Shown here: piece after piece, positions 11,225 to 20,494 of the stretch | How positions within the stretch are numbered: position 1 is the stretch's first letter | Layout: each line of letters opens with the position of its first letter | NCBI RefSeq assembly: GCF_000227115.2 | Contig: NC_016487.1 | Coordinates: 434,001 to 498,000, forward strand | From: Naumovozyma dairenensis CBS 421 | Lineage: Eukaryota; Ascomycota; Saccharomycetes; Saccharomycetales; Saccharomycetaceae | Reading direction: 5' to 3' | Length of the DNA stretch: 64,000 nt | Program-made: the position numbers and the translations under genes | Notes under the pieces: model-generated | What the model saw: only the letters and a program-made list of their open reading frames with translations | Told to the model about the DNA's origin: nothing | Database searches by the model: none

Positions 11225-12109
11225 ATGGAACCCAGGGACAAAGAAGTGGAGGCTTCTAAACGCAAGATCACCTATAAGGTTGATTTGCCCTTCTTCATCA
11301 TCAAGTTAAATTCCCCTGAAACTTTGAATTGTATGACTAGTCATGATTATATCTATTTATGCACTTTATTACAAATGGCTGAAGAAAACAAAGAAGTTTA
11401 TTTTACGGTATTGCAAAGCTCCGGTAGATTTTTCTCTAGTGGTGCTGATTTCAGATTCATTTCGAAACATAAGGATTTCTTGGATTCTAAAGAAAGTAAA
11501 TTTAGGGATGCTCATGAAGATCCTGCTAAAGTAAGTGAATTGAATAAGATCTGGCTGGATGCTTTTGTTTCAAGGAATTTGTTCGTCACTGATGCCTTCA
11601 TTAATCATTCTAAAATCTTGATCGCTTGTATGAATGGACCAGTTGTTGGTTTAACTGCAGCATTATGTTTATTGTGTGATTTGGTATATTCAATGAATGA
11701 TAAAGTTTATTTCCAATGTCCCTTTGCTAAATTAGGGTTGGTTTGTGAAGGCGGGACATCTGTCACTTTACCTTTGAAATTGGGATATAATTTATCTTTT
11801 GAAAAATTAATGTTTAGTGAAAATATTGAATTTAATGATTTAAAAGATAGAGTCATTGTTAAGAATTATCAAATGCAAGATACTGAAAAATTTAATGAAA
11901 TTGTCTTGAAAGATTTGAAAAACAAAATCAGTAAAGTTTATTTACCAAGCTGTTTAGCAATGAAGAAAATTTTGAATAATAATATAAATTCAGATTTGGA
12001 AAGGGCAAATTCAAGAGAAGTTAATGTCGCTTTACCATATTGGGTTAGAGGTGAGCCAGTTAGAAGGTTCCAAGCATTGCTCTTAGGTAAAAGAAATTCA
12101 AGACTATGA
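11225..12109 (+). CDS. ECI1: Peroxisomal delta3,delta2-enoyl-CoA isomerase
   Basis: This encodes a 294-residue crotonase-fold enzyme that shifts 3-enoyl-CoA to trans-2-enoyl-CoA during beta-oxidation of unsaturated fatty acids in peroxisomes. The oxyanion-hole region SSGRFFSSGADF (66-77) and the second hydrogen-bonding segment near MNGPVVGLTAAL (136-147) are present. So is the catalytic Glu175 in CEGGTSV, which aligns with Glu158 of S. cerevisiae Eci1. The C-terminus is Ser-Arg-Leu, a variant PTS1 signal comparable to HRL in S. cerevisiae. The paralog DCI1 is the alternative name; position between the EFM7 and YLR283W homologs favours ECI1. Confidence 0.93.
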   Translation: MEPRDKEVEASKRKITYKVDLPFFIIKLNSPETLNCMTSHDYIYLCTLLQMAEENKEVYFTVLQSSGRFFSSGADFRFISKHKDFLDSKESKFRDAHEDPAKVSELNKIWLDAFVSRNLFVTDAFINHSKILIACMNGPVVGLTAALCLLCDLVYSMNDKVYFQCPFAKLGLVCEGGTSVTLPLKLGYNLSFEKLMFSENIEFNDLKDRVIVKNYQMQDTEKFNEIVLKDLKNKISKVYLPSCLAMKKILNNNINSDLERANSREVNVALPYWVRGEPVRRFQALLLGKRNSRL

Positions 12110-12202
12110 AATATGATTCATATATATATATATATATACATAGCCTATATTCCCATTAAATATATATTCTATATTCGTGATGATAATAAAGAAACATGAA
12201 AA

Positions 12203-13339
12203 TTATTTAGACGCTAATTTTGGTTCATCGCAGTCATCATCTTGCAGCTGCCGCTCACCATTATTGTCCTTTGTATAGTTCGGAGTTGTCGTGATATGGT
12301 TATCAAAAAGATTACCGCCATTAATATTATCGTGGTTATTATTGTTATTATTGTTATTATTTTCTTTCTTCTTTGATTGATTTACTCCTGTCAATATTAG
12401 AAACACCAGCACCAATAGTGCTAATAAGCCACTCCTTGTCGTTTGCCATCTAAAGTTTTCAATGGAAGATCTTATTCCAGCTAAGATATTAATAGTAATC
12501 TTGTTACTAGAATCATTCAACTCTAAATTAATATTCTTGTATAATAACGTATTTTCGAATTTTTGGTTATTGAATGCGAGTTGACAATCTTTCTTTAAAT
12601 CATTGATAGTTAATTCATTAATCTCATCTTGAATAGAATCTAAATCTCGAATCAATTTCATTATTTGTAAGTGTTGATTATTTAATTGGATATCTCTTGA
12701 ATTCTGGATAATATACTGAATTTCACTACTTAATGAATTAAACAAATGACTCTGTTTATCCAGTTCCAAATCTCTTAAATATTTATCGTTGTAACTCGAA
12801 TAAAATTCATCATTTAGTAAATGTAAAAGTACAGTTAACAAAGCTTCTTTCCTTTGTATATTTAATCTAGCAAGTTTTTCTCTATTCATACCTTCTTCTT
12901 TTTCTTCCTTATTAACCCAATTAACTTTTGATAATTTTTCAAATACTTCCATTGTATCCACCTGATTTTCTGCAAAAGTTGGATGATTTAAATTGGTATT
13001 AATTTCGTTGATTAATTGTTCATGTAACCTGGTAAGTAAATCTTCATTTTCTGGTTCTTTCTCACTTGAAAAGGAATTGAGACTTGTATTACTATCCTTC
13101 AACGTATCTTGCACAATTTTTTGCTGTTCTTTGTTCGGAGAAGGTTTCAGAGACATTGATTTTTGCAATAATGGTCTAGTACTTTCAAAAGTAGAGAATG
13201 ATCTTGAAATTGGGTGAGTGTTGTTGCATTTTTTGTAAATATTTATTCTGACTTGTCGAAGCAAATGGTTACAAGTGTTCCTTTTCAGGCAAGTACCTAA
13301 ATATTTTCCAATAAACTTAGTTATCATTCCCGCTCTCAA
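12203..13339 (-). CDS. YLR283W homolog, mitochondrial DUF1640/CCDC90-type protein
   Basis: This encodes 378 residues, placed exactly where YLR283W lies in S. cerevisiae and convergent with ECI1. The N-terminus (about 1-55) is rich in Arg, Lys and Ser and has no acids in its first 40 residues, which fits mitochondrial import. The middle (about 90-290) is coiled-coil helical with many Leu, Asn and Gln. A single membrane segment, GLLALLVLVFLILTGV, lies near 306-321 and is followed by a Lys/Asn-rich tail. This layout is that of the DUF1640 family (CCDC90/MCUR1-like), inner-membrane proteins of uncertain function. Met1 or Met5 could be the start. Confidence 0.83.
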   Translation of the reverse strand: MRAGMITKFIGKYLGTCLKRNTCNHLLRQVRINIYKKCNNTHPISRSFSTFESTRPLLQKSMSLKPSPNKEQQKIVQDTLKDSNTSLNSFSSEKEPENEDLLTRLHEQLINEINTNLNHPTFAENQVDTMEVFEKLSKVNWVNKEEKEEGMNREKLARLNIQRKEALLTVLLHLLNDEFYSSYNDKYLRDLELDKQSHLFNSLSSEIQYIIQNSRDIQLNNQHLQIMKLIRDLDSIQDEINELTINDLKKDCQLAFNNQKFENTLLYKNINLELNDSSNKITINILAGIRSSIENFRWQTTRSGLLALLVLVFLILTGVNQSKKKENNNNNNNNNHDNINGGNLFDNHITTTPNYTKDNNGERQLQDDDCDEPKLASK

Positions 13340-13670
13340 CTATGGGCTCATGTTCATATATAATTCTTTGACAATAAATAGAACAGGGATGTTTACTTTG
13401 GGTTTTTTATCTGTTGTTGTTATTAGTTTCAAAGGCTTCTTATGCGTACTGTATATTCTCTGGAATGGTATTTTTACAATTTCATTAGCGCCCAAATTTT
13501 AATTATTATAAACATTATGTATATTGTAGCCATTACATAGCATTGGTTGGTGTACATATATAAATAGCTACTCTATCCATCCCATTCATCATTTATACGT
13601 TGCGTCACGTTAAGGTTTCAAAAAGATAAACGATCCAACGAAGAGACAGTTGTGTGGAAAGTAAAAAAGA
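13340..13670. other. Divergent promoter region, YLR283W homolog and RSO55
   Basis: This 331-bp spacer separates two divergent mitochondrial genes. It is AT-rich with no recognised RNA or gene; the small ORF across it is not conserved-looking. Confidence 0.4.
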
Positions 13671-14228
13671 ATGAGACCTAGTATAATAAAGCTATTCAAT
13701 TTACAAGTGTTACCATATACATTAATAAAGAAGACGAAATTACCGCCAAGACCGAAGTTCACAGAATTAATGGAAAAAGAATGTGAGGAAAAGTTTATGC
13801 ATGGAGGACGAGGTCCTGGAGGTCAAAAGATTAACAAATGTAATTCTAAAGTGCAATTGAGACATATGCCTACCGGATTATCTATATCGTGTCAAGAAAC
13901 TCGTTCAAGAGAACAAAATAGAAAGATTGCAAGAGAAAAGATGGCCTTAGAACTTGAACGATATACTTTGATGATGGAAAAGAAGGTAGATAAGGATGGA
14001 GAAGATGAGGATGATGACAATGAGGTCGAGAATACTGATCCTCGGTGGACAATTACAGAGAGGGAACAGGCTCTTATGGAATGGAATAGAGAGAAGAAAA
14101 GATCTAAGAAACGGAAAGGCCGTGCTAAATATAAAGCCATTCAGGAAATTAAGGAAGAAGAAAGACTAGCTAAACTTCAAGAGGAAGAGGCACTTCTGAA
14201 AAGTCTAAATGTAAATAATGATCTGTAG
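13671..14228 (+). CDS. RSO55: Mitochondrial GGQ-motif peptidyl-tRNA hydrolase-like protein Rso55
   Basis: This encodes 185 residues of the prokaryotic-type class I release factor domain family (ICT1/C12orf65-like). The key GGQ motif is at 50-52 within RGPGGQKINKCNSKVQL, followed by the conserved CQETRSREQNRKIAREKM. It lacks codon-recognition domains, so it is thought to rescue or hydrolyse peptidyl-tRNA on stalled mitochondrial ribosomes. The N-terminus is basic (mitochondrial import likely). An acidic insert (about 104-122) and a long Lys/Arg/Glu helical tail follow. S. cerevisiae Rso55 (YLR281C) is 155 residues; the tail and insert explain the difference. It is followed by tRNA-Glu. Confidence 0.9.
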   Translation: MRPSIIKLFNLQVLPYTLIKKTKLPPRPKFTELMEKECEEKFMHGGRGPGGQKINKCNSKVQLRHMPTGLSISCQETRSREQNRKIAREKMALELERYTLMMEKKVDKDGEDEDDDNEVENTDPRWTITEREQALMEWNREKKRSKKRKGRAKYKAIQEIKEEERLAKLQEEEALLKSLNVNNDL

Positions 14229-14336
14229 ACCCTTCGTCGGTGCCCTTTTTATATCTGCTGCGTACAATCAACTTGATAGTATTGGAATTTAAGAAAGTGG
14301 AAAAAAAATATTATATGGATGTAATTAATTCTAATA

Positions 14337-14408
14337 CTCCGATACGGGGAGTCGAACCCCGGTCTCCACGGTGAAAGCGTGATGTGATAGCCGTTACACT
14401 ATATCGGA
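14337..14408 (-). tRNA. tRNA-Glu (anticodon UUC)
   Basis: The 72-nt reverse complement starts TCCGATATAGTGTAACGG and ends CCCCGTATCGGA plus discriminator G. It is essentially the S. cerevisiae tRNA-Glu(UUC) sequence. The acceptor stem TCCGATA/TATCGGA pairs fully, the anticodon loop is CTTTCAC, and the T-loop is GGTTCGACTCC. There is no intron. The nearby N gap could hide a retrotransposon, which often lie close to tRNA genes. Confidence 0.97.
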
Positions 14409-14675
14409 TAATGTTTTCATGTTGGATGTAAGATATCCGATTAGGATTACGAACTGTTGGCGTCATGCCAAAGTTTCACAAAGAAGTATGTTTATTTATT
14501 ATTATTTGAGTAATTACTGTCATGATGTTATGAGTCGTTTTAGAAAAGCAAGTCAAGAATTATTATTATGAAGTTCACCAGGTTCGAAGTAATGACCCGA
14601 ACTATGTTATGCACCATACATGTTTGTAGCTGTATAACGTTTATTGAATTATAATTGAATATCGTTTGTTGAATT

Positions 14676-15367
14676 NNNNNNNNNNNNNNNNNNNNNNNNN
14701 NNNNNNNNNNNNNNNNNNNNNNNNNNNNNNNNNNNNNNNNNNNNNNNNNNNNNNNNNNNNNNNNNNNNNNNNNNNNNNNNNNNNNNNNNNNNNNNNNNNN
14801 NNNNNNNNNNNNNNNNNNNNNNNNNNNNNNNNNNNNNNNNNNNNNNNNNNNNNNNNNNNNNNNNNNNNNNNNNNNNNNNNNNNNNNNNNNNNNNNNNNNN
14901 NNNNNNNNNNNNNNNNNNNNNNNNNNNNNNNNNNNNNNNNNNNNNNNNNNNNNNNNNNNNNNNNNNNNNNNNNNNNNNNNNNNNNNNNNNNNNNNNNNNN
15001 NNNNNNNNNNNNNNNNNNNNNNNNNNNNNNNNNNNNNNNNNNNNNNNNNNNNNNNNNNNNNNNNNNNNNNNNNNNNNNNNNNNNNNNNNNNNNNNNNNNN
15101 NNNNNNNNNNNNNNNNNNNNNNNNNNNNNNNNNNNNNNNNNNNNNNNNNNNNNNNNNNNNNNNNNNNNNNNNNNNNNNNNNNNNNNNNNNNNNNNNNNNN
15201 NNNNNNNNNNNNNNNNNNNNNNNNNNNNNNNNNNNNNNNNNNNNNNNNNNNNNNNNNNNNNNNNNNNNNNNNNNNNNNNNNNNNNNNNNNNNNNNNNNNN
15301 NNNNNNNNNNNNNNNNNNNNNNNNNNNNNNNNNNNNNNNNNNNNNNNNNNNNNNNNNNNNNNNNNNN
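14676..15367. other. Assembly gap (692 N), possible unresolved LTR element
   Basis: This is a run of N. The left edge reads TGTTGAATT at 14667-14675, and a CAACA occurs at 15478-15482 on the right. These are the usual termini of Ty LTRs, and a TATAAAAGG lies inside. Together with the neighbouring tRNA-Glu this suggests, but does not prove, a collapsed retrotransposon or LTR. No target-site duplication is visible. Confidence 0.3.
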
Positions 15368-16270
15368 AATAATTTTGAAAGATATAAAAGGACTAAGGGT
15401 CGAGCTGGAATTAGAAACATTTTAGTCGTTACTTTATATCTTTTATTAGTTATCATTTTTATACTAGATAAGAGGAAGCAACAAAATCATACATTTCATA
15501 AGAATCTTATAGTCTTCTCGTCAGAAAATCAAGATTCAAAACTATATCCAAATCATATTTTACATGGAAATTAGTTTTGAAACCACCCGACTCGGACGTA
15601 ACTTTCCCGGGAAAAAAGCATGTCGGAACAACTTTCTTCCTTCTTGAGAGGGTAACCGCAAATCCAAGACCCGTGCCCCTCGGCATGTAAGACATGAGGT
15701 CGGAGTTCTCATAGCCCATGGAACCCGTGGAACGACTCCGGGCTCCGAGACAACAGAAAAAACGCAAACGCAAACGCAAACTGAAAACTATGACTGAGTT
15801 GCCCCTCCCCACCGTCCGTTGCCTCGTCGCACCAAGTGGTATCCATCTGTCAAACCGTCCCGTTAACTGTCAAACTGTCAAACTGTCAACACATAGCAGC
15901 AAGCAAAGTGGGAAATATCTTCCAGCAGCCAACGGCAGACAAGCAGACAAGCAGACAAGAGCAGCAACGCACGCCAAAACTATTCCAACTCCAGGTCGAA
16001 CAGTGGAAAAAAAATAAAAAGCGAAGGCTAACAATAATCAAGCCTGACAAGGTCTGATTTCCTTTATTTTGCTTCGACCAACCACAACATTAAGAAAAGT
16101 GTCAAGTCTTGAAAAGGTGTAGTCTAACAAGCCCAACCTTTCCCAATAATACCCATTGTATACTTCGTGACAATTGTAATCCGTCTCCCTTGTTCTCGTA
16201 TACCCTGTTAGAATAAACATTCATAACGACTATAATATCTGATCTACAAACAGGAAAAAGGAAAAGAAAA

Positions 16271-16322
16271 ACAAAGACAAAGACAAAGACAAAGACAAAG
16301 ACAAAGACAAAGACAAAGACAA
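16271..16322 (+). repeat. ACAAAG hexanucleotide array in the 5' leader
   Basis: About 8.5 perfect tandem copies of ACAAAG end seven bases before the ATG at 16330. The transcribed leader would be almost pure A with regular C and G, so unstructured. Copy number is likely to vary between strains. Confidence 0.9.
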
Positions 16323-16329
16323 CCAAGCA

Positions 16330-19300
16330 ATGGGTCGTCCAAAGAAAGAAGTTAGTGAAGAGAAATTTGAACGATTTCAAAAAGAACTGGAAATGGCAGG
16401 TGATAATGTAGACATATTATTGAAGGATAAAAGAGGAAGATCCACTGCGTGTCTTCTATGCCGACGAAGGAAACAAAAATGTGACCATATGCTCCCCAGT
16501 TGTACAGCATGCTTGAAAGCAGGAGTCAAATGTGTCCAACCTTCTAGATACGGTGCTGTTCAAGACAGCGATAATAATGATGATGTCGGTCCAAGGAACC
16601 AAGATATTGAAGTGCATGGTGCTTTCCTCAATTCAAAAGAAGAAATGGTACAACCCAATAGAAACATTCCATTGCCAGAACAAGCTACTTTTAACAATAA
16701 ATGGATGAATGATCAAGGAATAGCAGTACCAACCATACACTACCCATCAAATTCCCAATCTATGGTAGACACAAGGATACCTGTTATACCGAAAACCTCA
16801 TTCCCTAGAACAATATCAGAGCCAACAATACCTGAAGAGAAAAATCCAACTAACTTAGTATCACATGCATTTGTTATGAACCCCAAACAAATACCTACTC
16901 CCCTATCCTCCCTATCACATGATCCATCTCCACCAGACACTGCTTCTATCGAAGACACTCCAGCCATTAAAAAGAGGCAAAAGAAAATGAAAAAAGTTAA
17001 TGAATCTAACGGGCTTTCTAGTACAAGAAAGCCTAAAGAGAACAAAAAGGATCGATACACTTTATTTCTTGAAAGAAAATTAAATCATCTGGAACAATTA
17101 ATTCAACTACCTGCTGGTGGTGCAGCTTTCCAAAAGAAATTATCAAAATATAAAATGGTTGGACATCTCATGGGTGATGTAGGAGACTTAGATGACTTGG
17201 AAAGCATTCAAAACATCAATAATACTACTAGTAACAATACTGTCCAGAATATACCAAATATATTACCTTTACCAGCTTCTGCTTCGCTCTCAACTTCCAA
17301 TAAACAATTGCCCTTCCATCATTTTGGGTCCATAATCCCACCTTCTACCGGTGTTGGGAATGTTAGCAGCTTCGTTAACCAAAATAGTAACCCTTACCAC
17401 AACCAAAATACAAATATGATTCCAGTGTTATCATCAGATTCACTTGATTCTGTTGATTATTCTAACTGTATCTTCGCCAAATATAACTTAAAAGAGTTTT
17501 TCAATTATGACCCAGCCTTTGAATTTGATGAACAATTATCAAGATCATTCTTAGACACTTTCTTTACGAGATTGCAATTCAAATATCCCTTATTGGATGA
17601 AAAAGAAATTTATAACTTCCATAACCATTATACCACAAATGACATCCATTCTTATTCCAAATTCCATTTCCATTTTGCTTCGGGTAGAATGTGGTTAGTC
17701 TTTAGTATTAGTGCATGTCTTCATATGACTACGGGCAAATATAAAGGATTACCTCCATTTCGTTATTTCTCTACCGCAGTAAGACATATTGCCAGATGTG
17801 AGAATAAATTAAATGACGTTCAAAAAGTAGAAGTATTGACTTTATTGATTCTTTACATCGTAAGAACAGATAGAGATTCATTGGTTTTGTACGAAATCAT
17901 TAAGGATGTTATGGACATTTGTCAAAATAAATTATCTTTGAATACATGGAATCCTCAAGATCCTTTTGCTAATAAAAGACTTCGATTATTTTGGTGTGTT
18001 TATTTACTAGAAAGAATGATCTGCGTGGCTGTGGGGAAACCTTATACCATAAAGGAATCCGACATTAATTTACCTCTTTTCAACGAAAATTCATTCAATA
18101 CAAAGGAGAACTCTAAACAACAGGGTGTTCATTTCATTAATCAATCTTTGAAACTACGCAGAATAGAATCAAAATTTGTAGAAATCTTGCAAATTTTACC
18201 CATAGGTGTAAAATCTGCAGCCACAGTGAGACAAAAACAATTACCTTTAGTGAAAACCTTTTTCCGTGATTTGGAATTATGGAGAGCTTCGTGTTCAGTG
18301 GATGATGTTAAAAATTATGAAAATGAAACATTGAAATTATATTATTATAGATCTGTCCGTTTATTAATCCAACCCTATTTAGAATTTTTAACCCCAGATG
18401 ATAGATTATTTAGAGAATGTCAAGCAGCAGCTGGACAAATCTGTCAACTTTACAAGATTTTCCATCAAAAGACCGTTTTTGGTCATTCAACACCAGCGGT
18501 TCATACTGTATTTGTTGCGGGTGTCACATTAATTTATTGTATGTGGTTAGCAAGAAATTTTGATGATGAAAGAAGGAAAAATTTGGGGGATTATTCGAAA
18601 CATACGAGACCATTAATAAGCGCCTCATTATTTTCCACCATGGATGATTTAAGAGCTTGTTCTGTTTGTCTTTATGTAATGACTGAAAGATCAAAATTTG
18701 CAAGAGTATTTAGAGATACATTTGACCAATTGATGAACGCTACGGTGGGCAATTTAATAGAAAGATGTGGACCCGATTCTGCCGAATTAATCCATTTAAC
18801 ATCCGGGAAATACGACGTGGAAACTTTGGAAGGAAACTCGAAAACCCGAGCATTGGTCGAAAATAATCAAATACCTGAAAATAATAAAGTAGATTCATTA
18901 GTAAAGACATCTAACGGTTTACCTCCTGCAATCGCAAGAGTTTTCGGTAAAAGGCAAGCCGATGAACATGTTGGTTTTGTTGAGAATTCCCAAGTAGATT
19001 TAGAAGAACAAAAGAAATTCAAAAAGAGGCAAGGTTTACTGGAGAAAACCTCAGTTCCTAAAAGTTTAGCTGATTTATTAGTCAAATCTGAAGGTGAATC
19101 AAACACTATTGAACAAGAAAAGATAACAAGTTTGAGAACAGAAACCGTTTCTAATACTGAATTTGATGCTCAAAATCTTCGTAATCAAAATAGCTATGTT
19201 ATCAAAAAGCCGTTAAATCAATCTGAAAGTGATTGGCAGCTTTTTCAAAAACAAGCTGTCATGCAACAACAATTAGCTCAACAGAATTTACAGGCTTACT

Positions 19301-20112
19301 TATCTACATTACAACATAGTGGTACAAATACATCAATACAATCACAACAACAGCTAAATAGCTATATAGCACCATCTGCTTCTGACTATGCGGTCTTAAC
19401 TAATAATCAGTGTATCACTAATGCACATAGTTCACAACATACTGATAGTAGCACAACAGGGAACCAGACATTACACAACATAGCCCAATCTTTTAATGCA
19501 TCTTTTGGTAAATCTGATATACCAAATGGCTATTGTATTTCAAAACCACAACTACACAAAGAAGGTAAAATTGCCGTTATGCCGTCAACTTCACGATCGT
19601 TTCCAATACAACAGAATACTTCCTCAGTTGGTGATATATTATTCAGTAATGGTACTCATGAAATGATTAATAATATCTCCACATGGACAAATAATGCAAT
19701 TACAGATTCGATGGGCAAATTATATGTACCAGTATCCTCACATACATCTCGTCCGGGCCAGAATGATCCACAACGTCAAAACCGAAGCCAGCAAGAAAAT
19801 TCATATGCAACTCAAATTTCAACTTCTTATTACTCTAATACTAATAATAATGGACAGAATTTTCCAGCTCGAGATGGTCAAGGCAATTCAATTCCTTATC
19901 AAAGGCCTTCGGAGAATAATCTAAATACGCATCTGAAAAATCCTCAGCTAGCGCGCGAACTCAAGAATGGTAATTTGACTGATCTTCCATCTTCCCAGGT
20001 AAATCATCAGAATTTATCAAAGGTGTCTAATAATGATTGGGAAACTCATGTTTCTGCGCCAGCTGCCGAAGAATTCTGGACTGTTAATGATGACTACGGA
20101 TTTCTAACTTAA
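16330..20112 (+). CDS. Zn2Cys6 transcription factor, YLR278C homolog
   Basis: This encodes a 1260-residue fungal zinc-cluster regulator. The binuclear cluster has the classic spacing C41-x2-C44-x6-C51-x6-C58-x2-C61-x6-C68 with basic residues between. An AT-hook-like GRPKK opens the protein. A short leucine-rich dimerisation helix follows at about 242-255. The fungal-specific transcription factor middle domain runs from roughly 390 to 740 (recognisable by the RLRLFWCVYLLERM segment). The last 400 residues are Gln/Asn/Ser-rich and disordered. It sits directly upstream of YSH1 as in S. cerevisiae YLR278C (1341 residues), a regulator whose targets are poorly known. The ORFs on the opposite strand are shadows. 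Confidence 0.92.
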   Translation: MGRPKKEVSEEKFERFQKELEMAGDNVDILLKDKRGRSTACLLCRRRKQKCDHMLPSCTACLKAGVKCVQPSRYGAVQDSDNNDDVGPRNQDIEVHGAFLNSKEEMVQPNRNIPLPEQATFNNKWMNDQGIAVPTIHYPSNSQSMVDTRIPVIPKTSFPRTISEPTIPEEKNPTNLVSHAFVMNPKQIPTPLSSLSHDPSPPDTASIEDTPAIKKRQKKMKKVNESNGLSSTRKPKENKKDRYTLFLERKLNHLEQLIQLPAGGAAFQKKLSKYKMVGHLMGDVGDLDDLESIQNINNTTSNNTVQNIPNILPLPASASLSTSNKQLPFHHFGSIIPPSTGVGNVSSFVNQNSNPYHNQNTNMIPVLSSDSLDSVDYSNCIFAKYNLKEFFNYDPAFEFDEQLSRSFLDTFFTRLQFKYPLLDEKEIYNFHNHYTTNDIHSYSKFHFHFASGRMWLVFSISACLHMTTGKYKGLPPFRYFSTAVRHIARCENKLNDVQKVEVLTLLILYIVRTDRDSLVLYEIIKDVMDICQNKLSLNTWNPQDPFANKRLRLFWCVYLLERMICVAVGKPYTIKESDINLPLFNENSFNTKENSKQQGVHFINQSLKLRRIESKFVEILQILPIGVKSAATVRQKQLPLVKTFFRDLELWRASCSVDDVKNYENETLKLYYYRSVRLLIQPYLEFLTPDDRLFRECQAAAGQICQLYKIFHQKTVFGHSTPAVHTVFVAGVTLIYCMWLARNFDDERRKNLGDYSKHTRPLISASLFSTMDDLRACSVCLYVMTERSKFARVFRDTFDQLMNATVGNLIERCGPDSAELIHLTSGKYDVETLEGNSKTRALVENNQIPENNKVDSLVKTSNGLPPAIARVFGKRQADEHVGFVENSQVDLEEQKKFKKRQGLLEKTSVPKSLADLLVKSEGESNTIEQEKITSLRTETVSNTEFDAQNLRNQNSYVIKKPLNQSESDWQLFQKQAVMQQQLAQQNLQAYLSTLQHSGTNTSIQSQQQLNSYIAPSASDYAVLTNNQCITNAHSSQHTDSSTTGNQTLHNIAQSFNASFGKSDIPNGYCISKPQLHKEGKIAVMPSTSRSFPIQQNTSSVGDILFSNGTHEMINNISTWTNNAITDSMGKLYVPVSSHTSRPGQNDPQRQNRSQQENSYATQISTSYYSNTNNNGQNFPARDGQGNSIPYQRPSENNLNTHLKNPQLARELKNGNLTDLPSSQVNHQNLSKVSNNDWETHVSAPAAEEFWTVNDDYGFLT

Positions 20113-20494
20113 TCAAGGCAAAAAAGTTAATCTCGTCATATAACGATATTTACTTCTCGACACACCTAATTTCTACGGCATATGTAATTACGTACTTTAA
20201 TTTTAATTTAACAATCGGACTCTAAATTCTTTCAATATTTCTTTGCTAGTTGCATCAATTAATATTTCTTGTTGTGTCTTCATATATAAATTTTGTTTTC
20301 TTTACATTCAAAATTCAAAGGCCGGGTAAAAATCCTTTAAATAATAATCGCTCTTGAAATCTATACTACTACAAAACTATGAAATTTTGATCTTTTTGTT
20401 TTCAAGATCTCATCACGTCTTCTATCCTTAAGTTAATATCAATATTATATTCCTGGAAATCAGTCACAATTGATCCGTCAATTAATTCAATAGA
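20113..20494. other. Intergenic region before YSH1
   Basis: This 382-bp, very AT-rich spacer lies between two genes on the same strand. It must contain the end of the zinc-cluster gene and the YSH1 promoter; nothing else is recognised. Confidence 0.4.

Larger units (their letters stand above)
14229..16329. other. 2.1-kb intergenic region with tRNA, N gap and repeats
   Basis: Between RSO55 and the zinc-cluster gene, only the tRNA is a clear gene. After the gap, 15368-15580 is AT-rich and includes TATAAAAGG. From 15585 the DNA is GC-richer, with motifs such as CCCCTCCCC and many short repeats. These are CGCAAA units at about 15759-15780, TGTCAAAC units at about 15850-15890, CAGACAAG units at about 15938-15960, and an ACAAAG array next to the start codon. 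The ORFs here are repeat-driven and not credible genes. Confidence 0.5.

Noticed and set aside
14641..15574. Two long ORFs across the N gap
   Set aside because: They are open only because N codons are not stops.
16062..16380. Minus ORF with Phe-Val repeats
   Set aside because: It is the antisense of the ACAAAG array.
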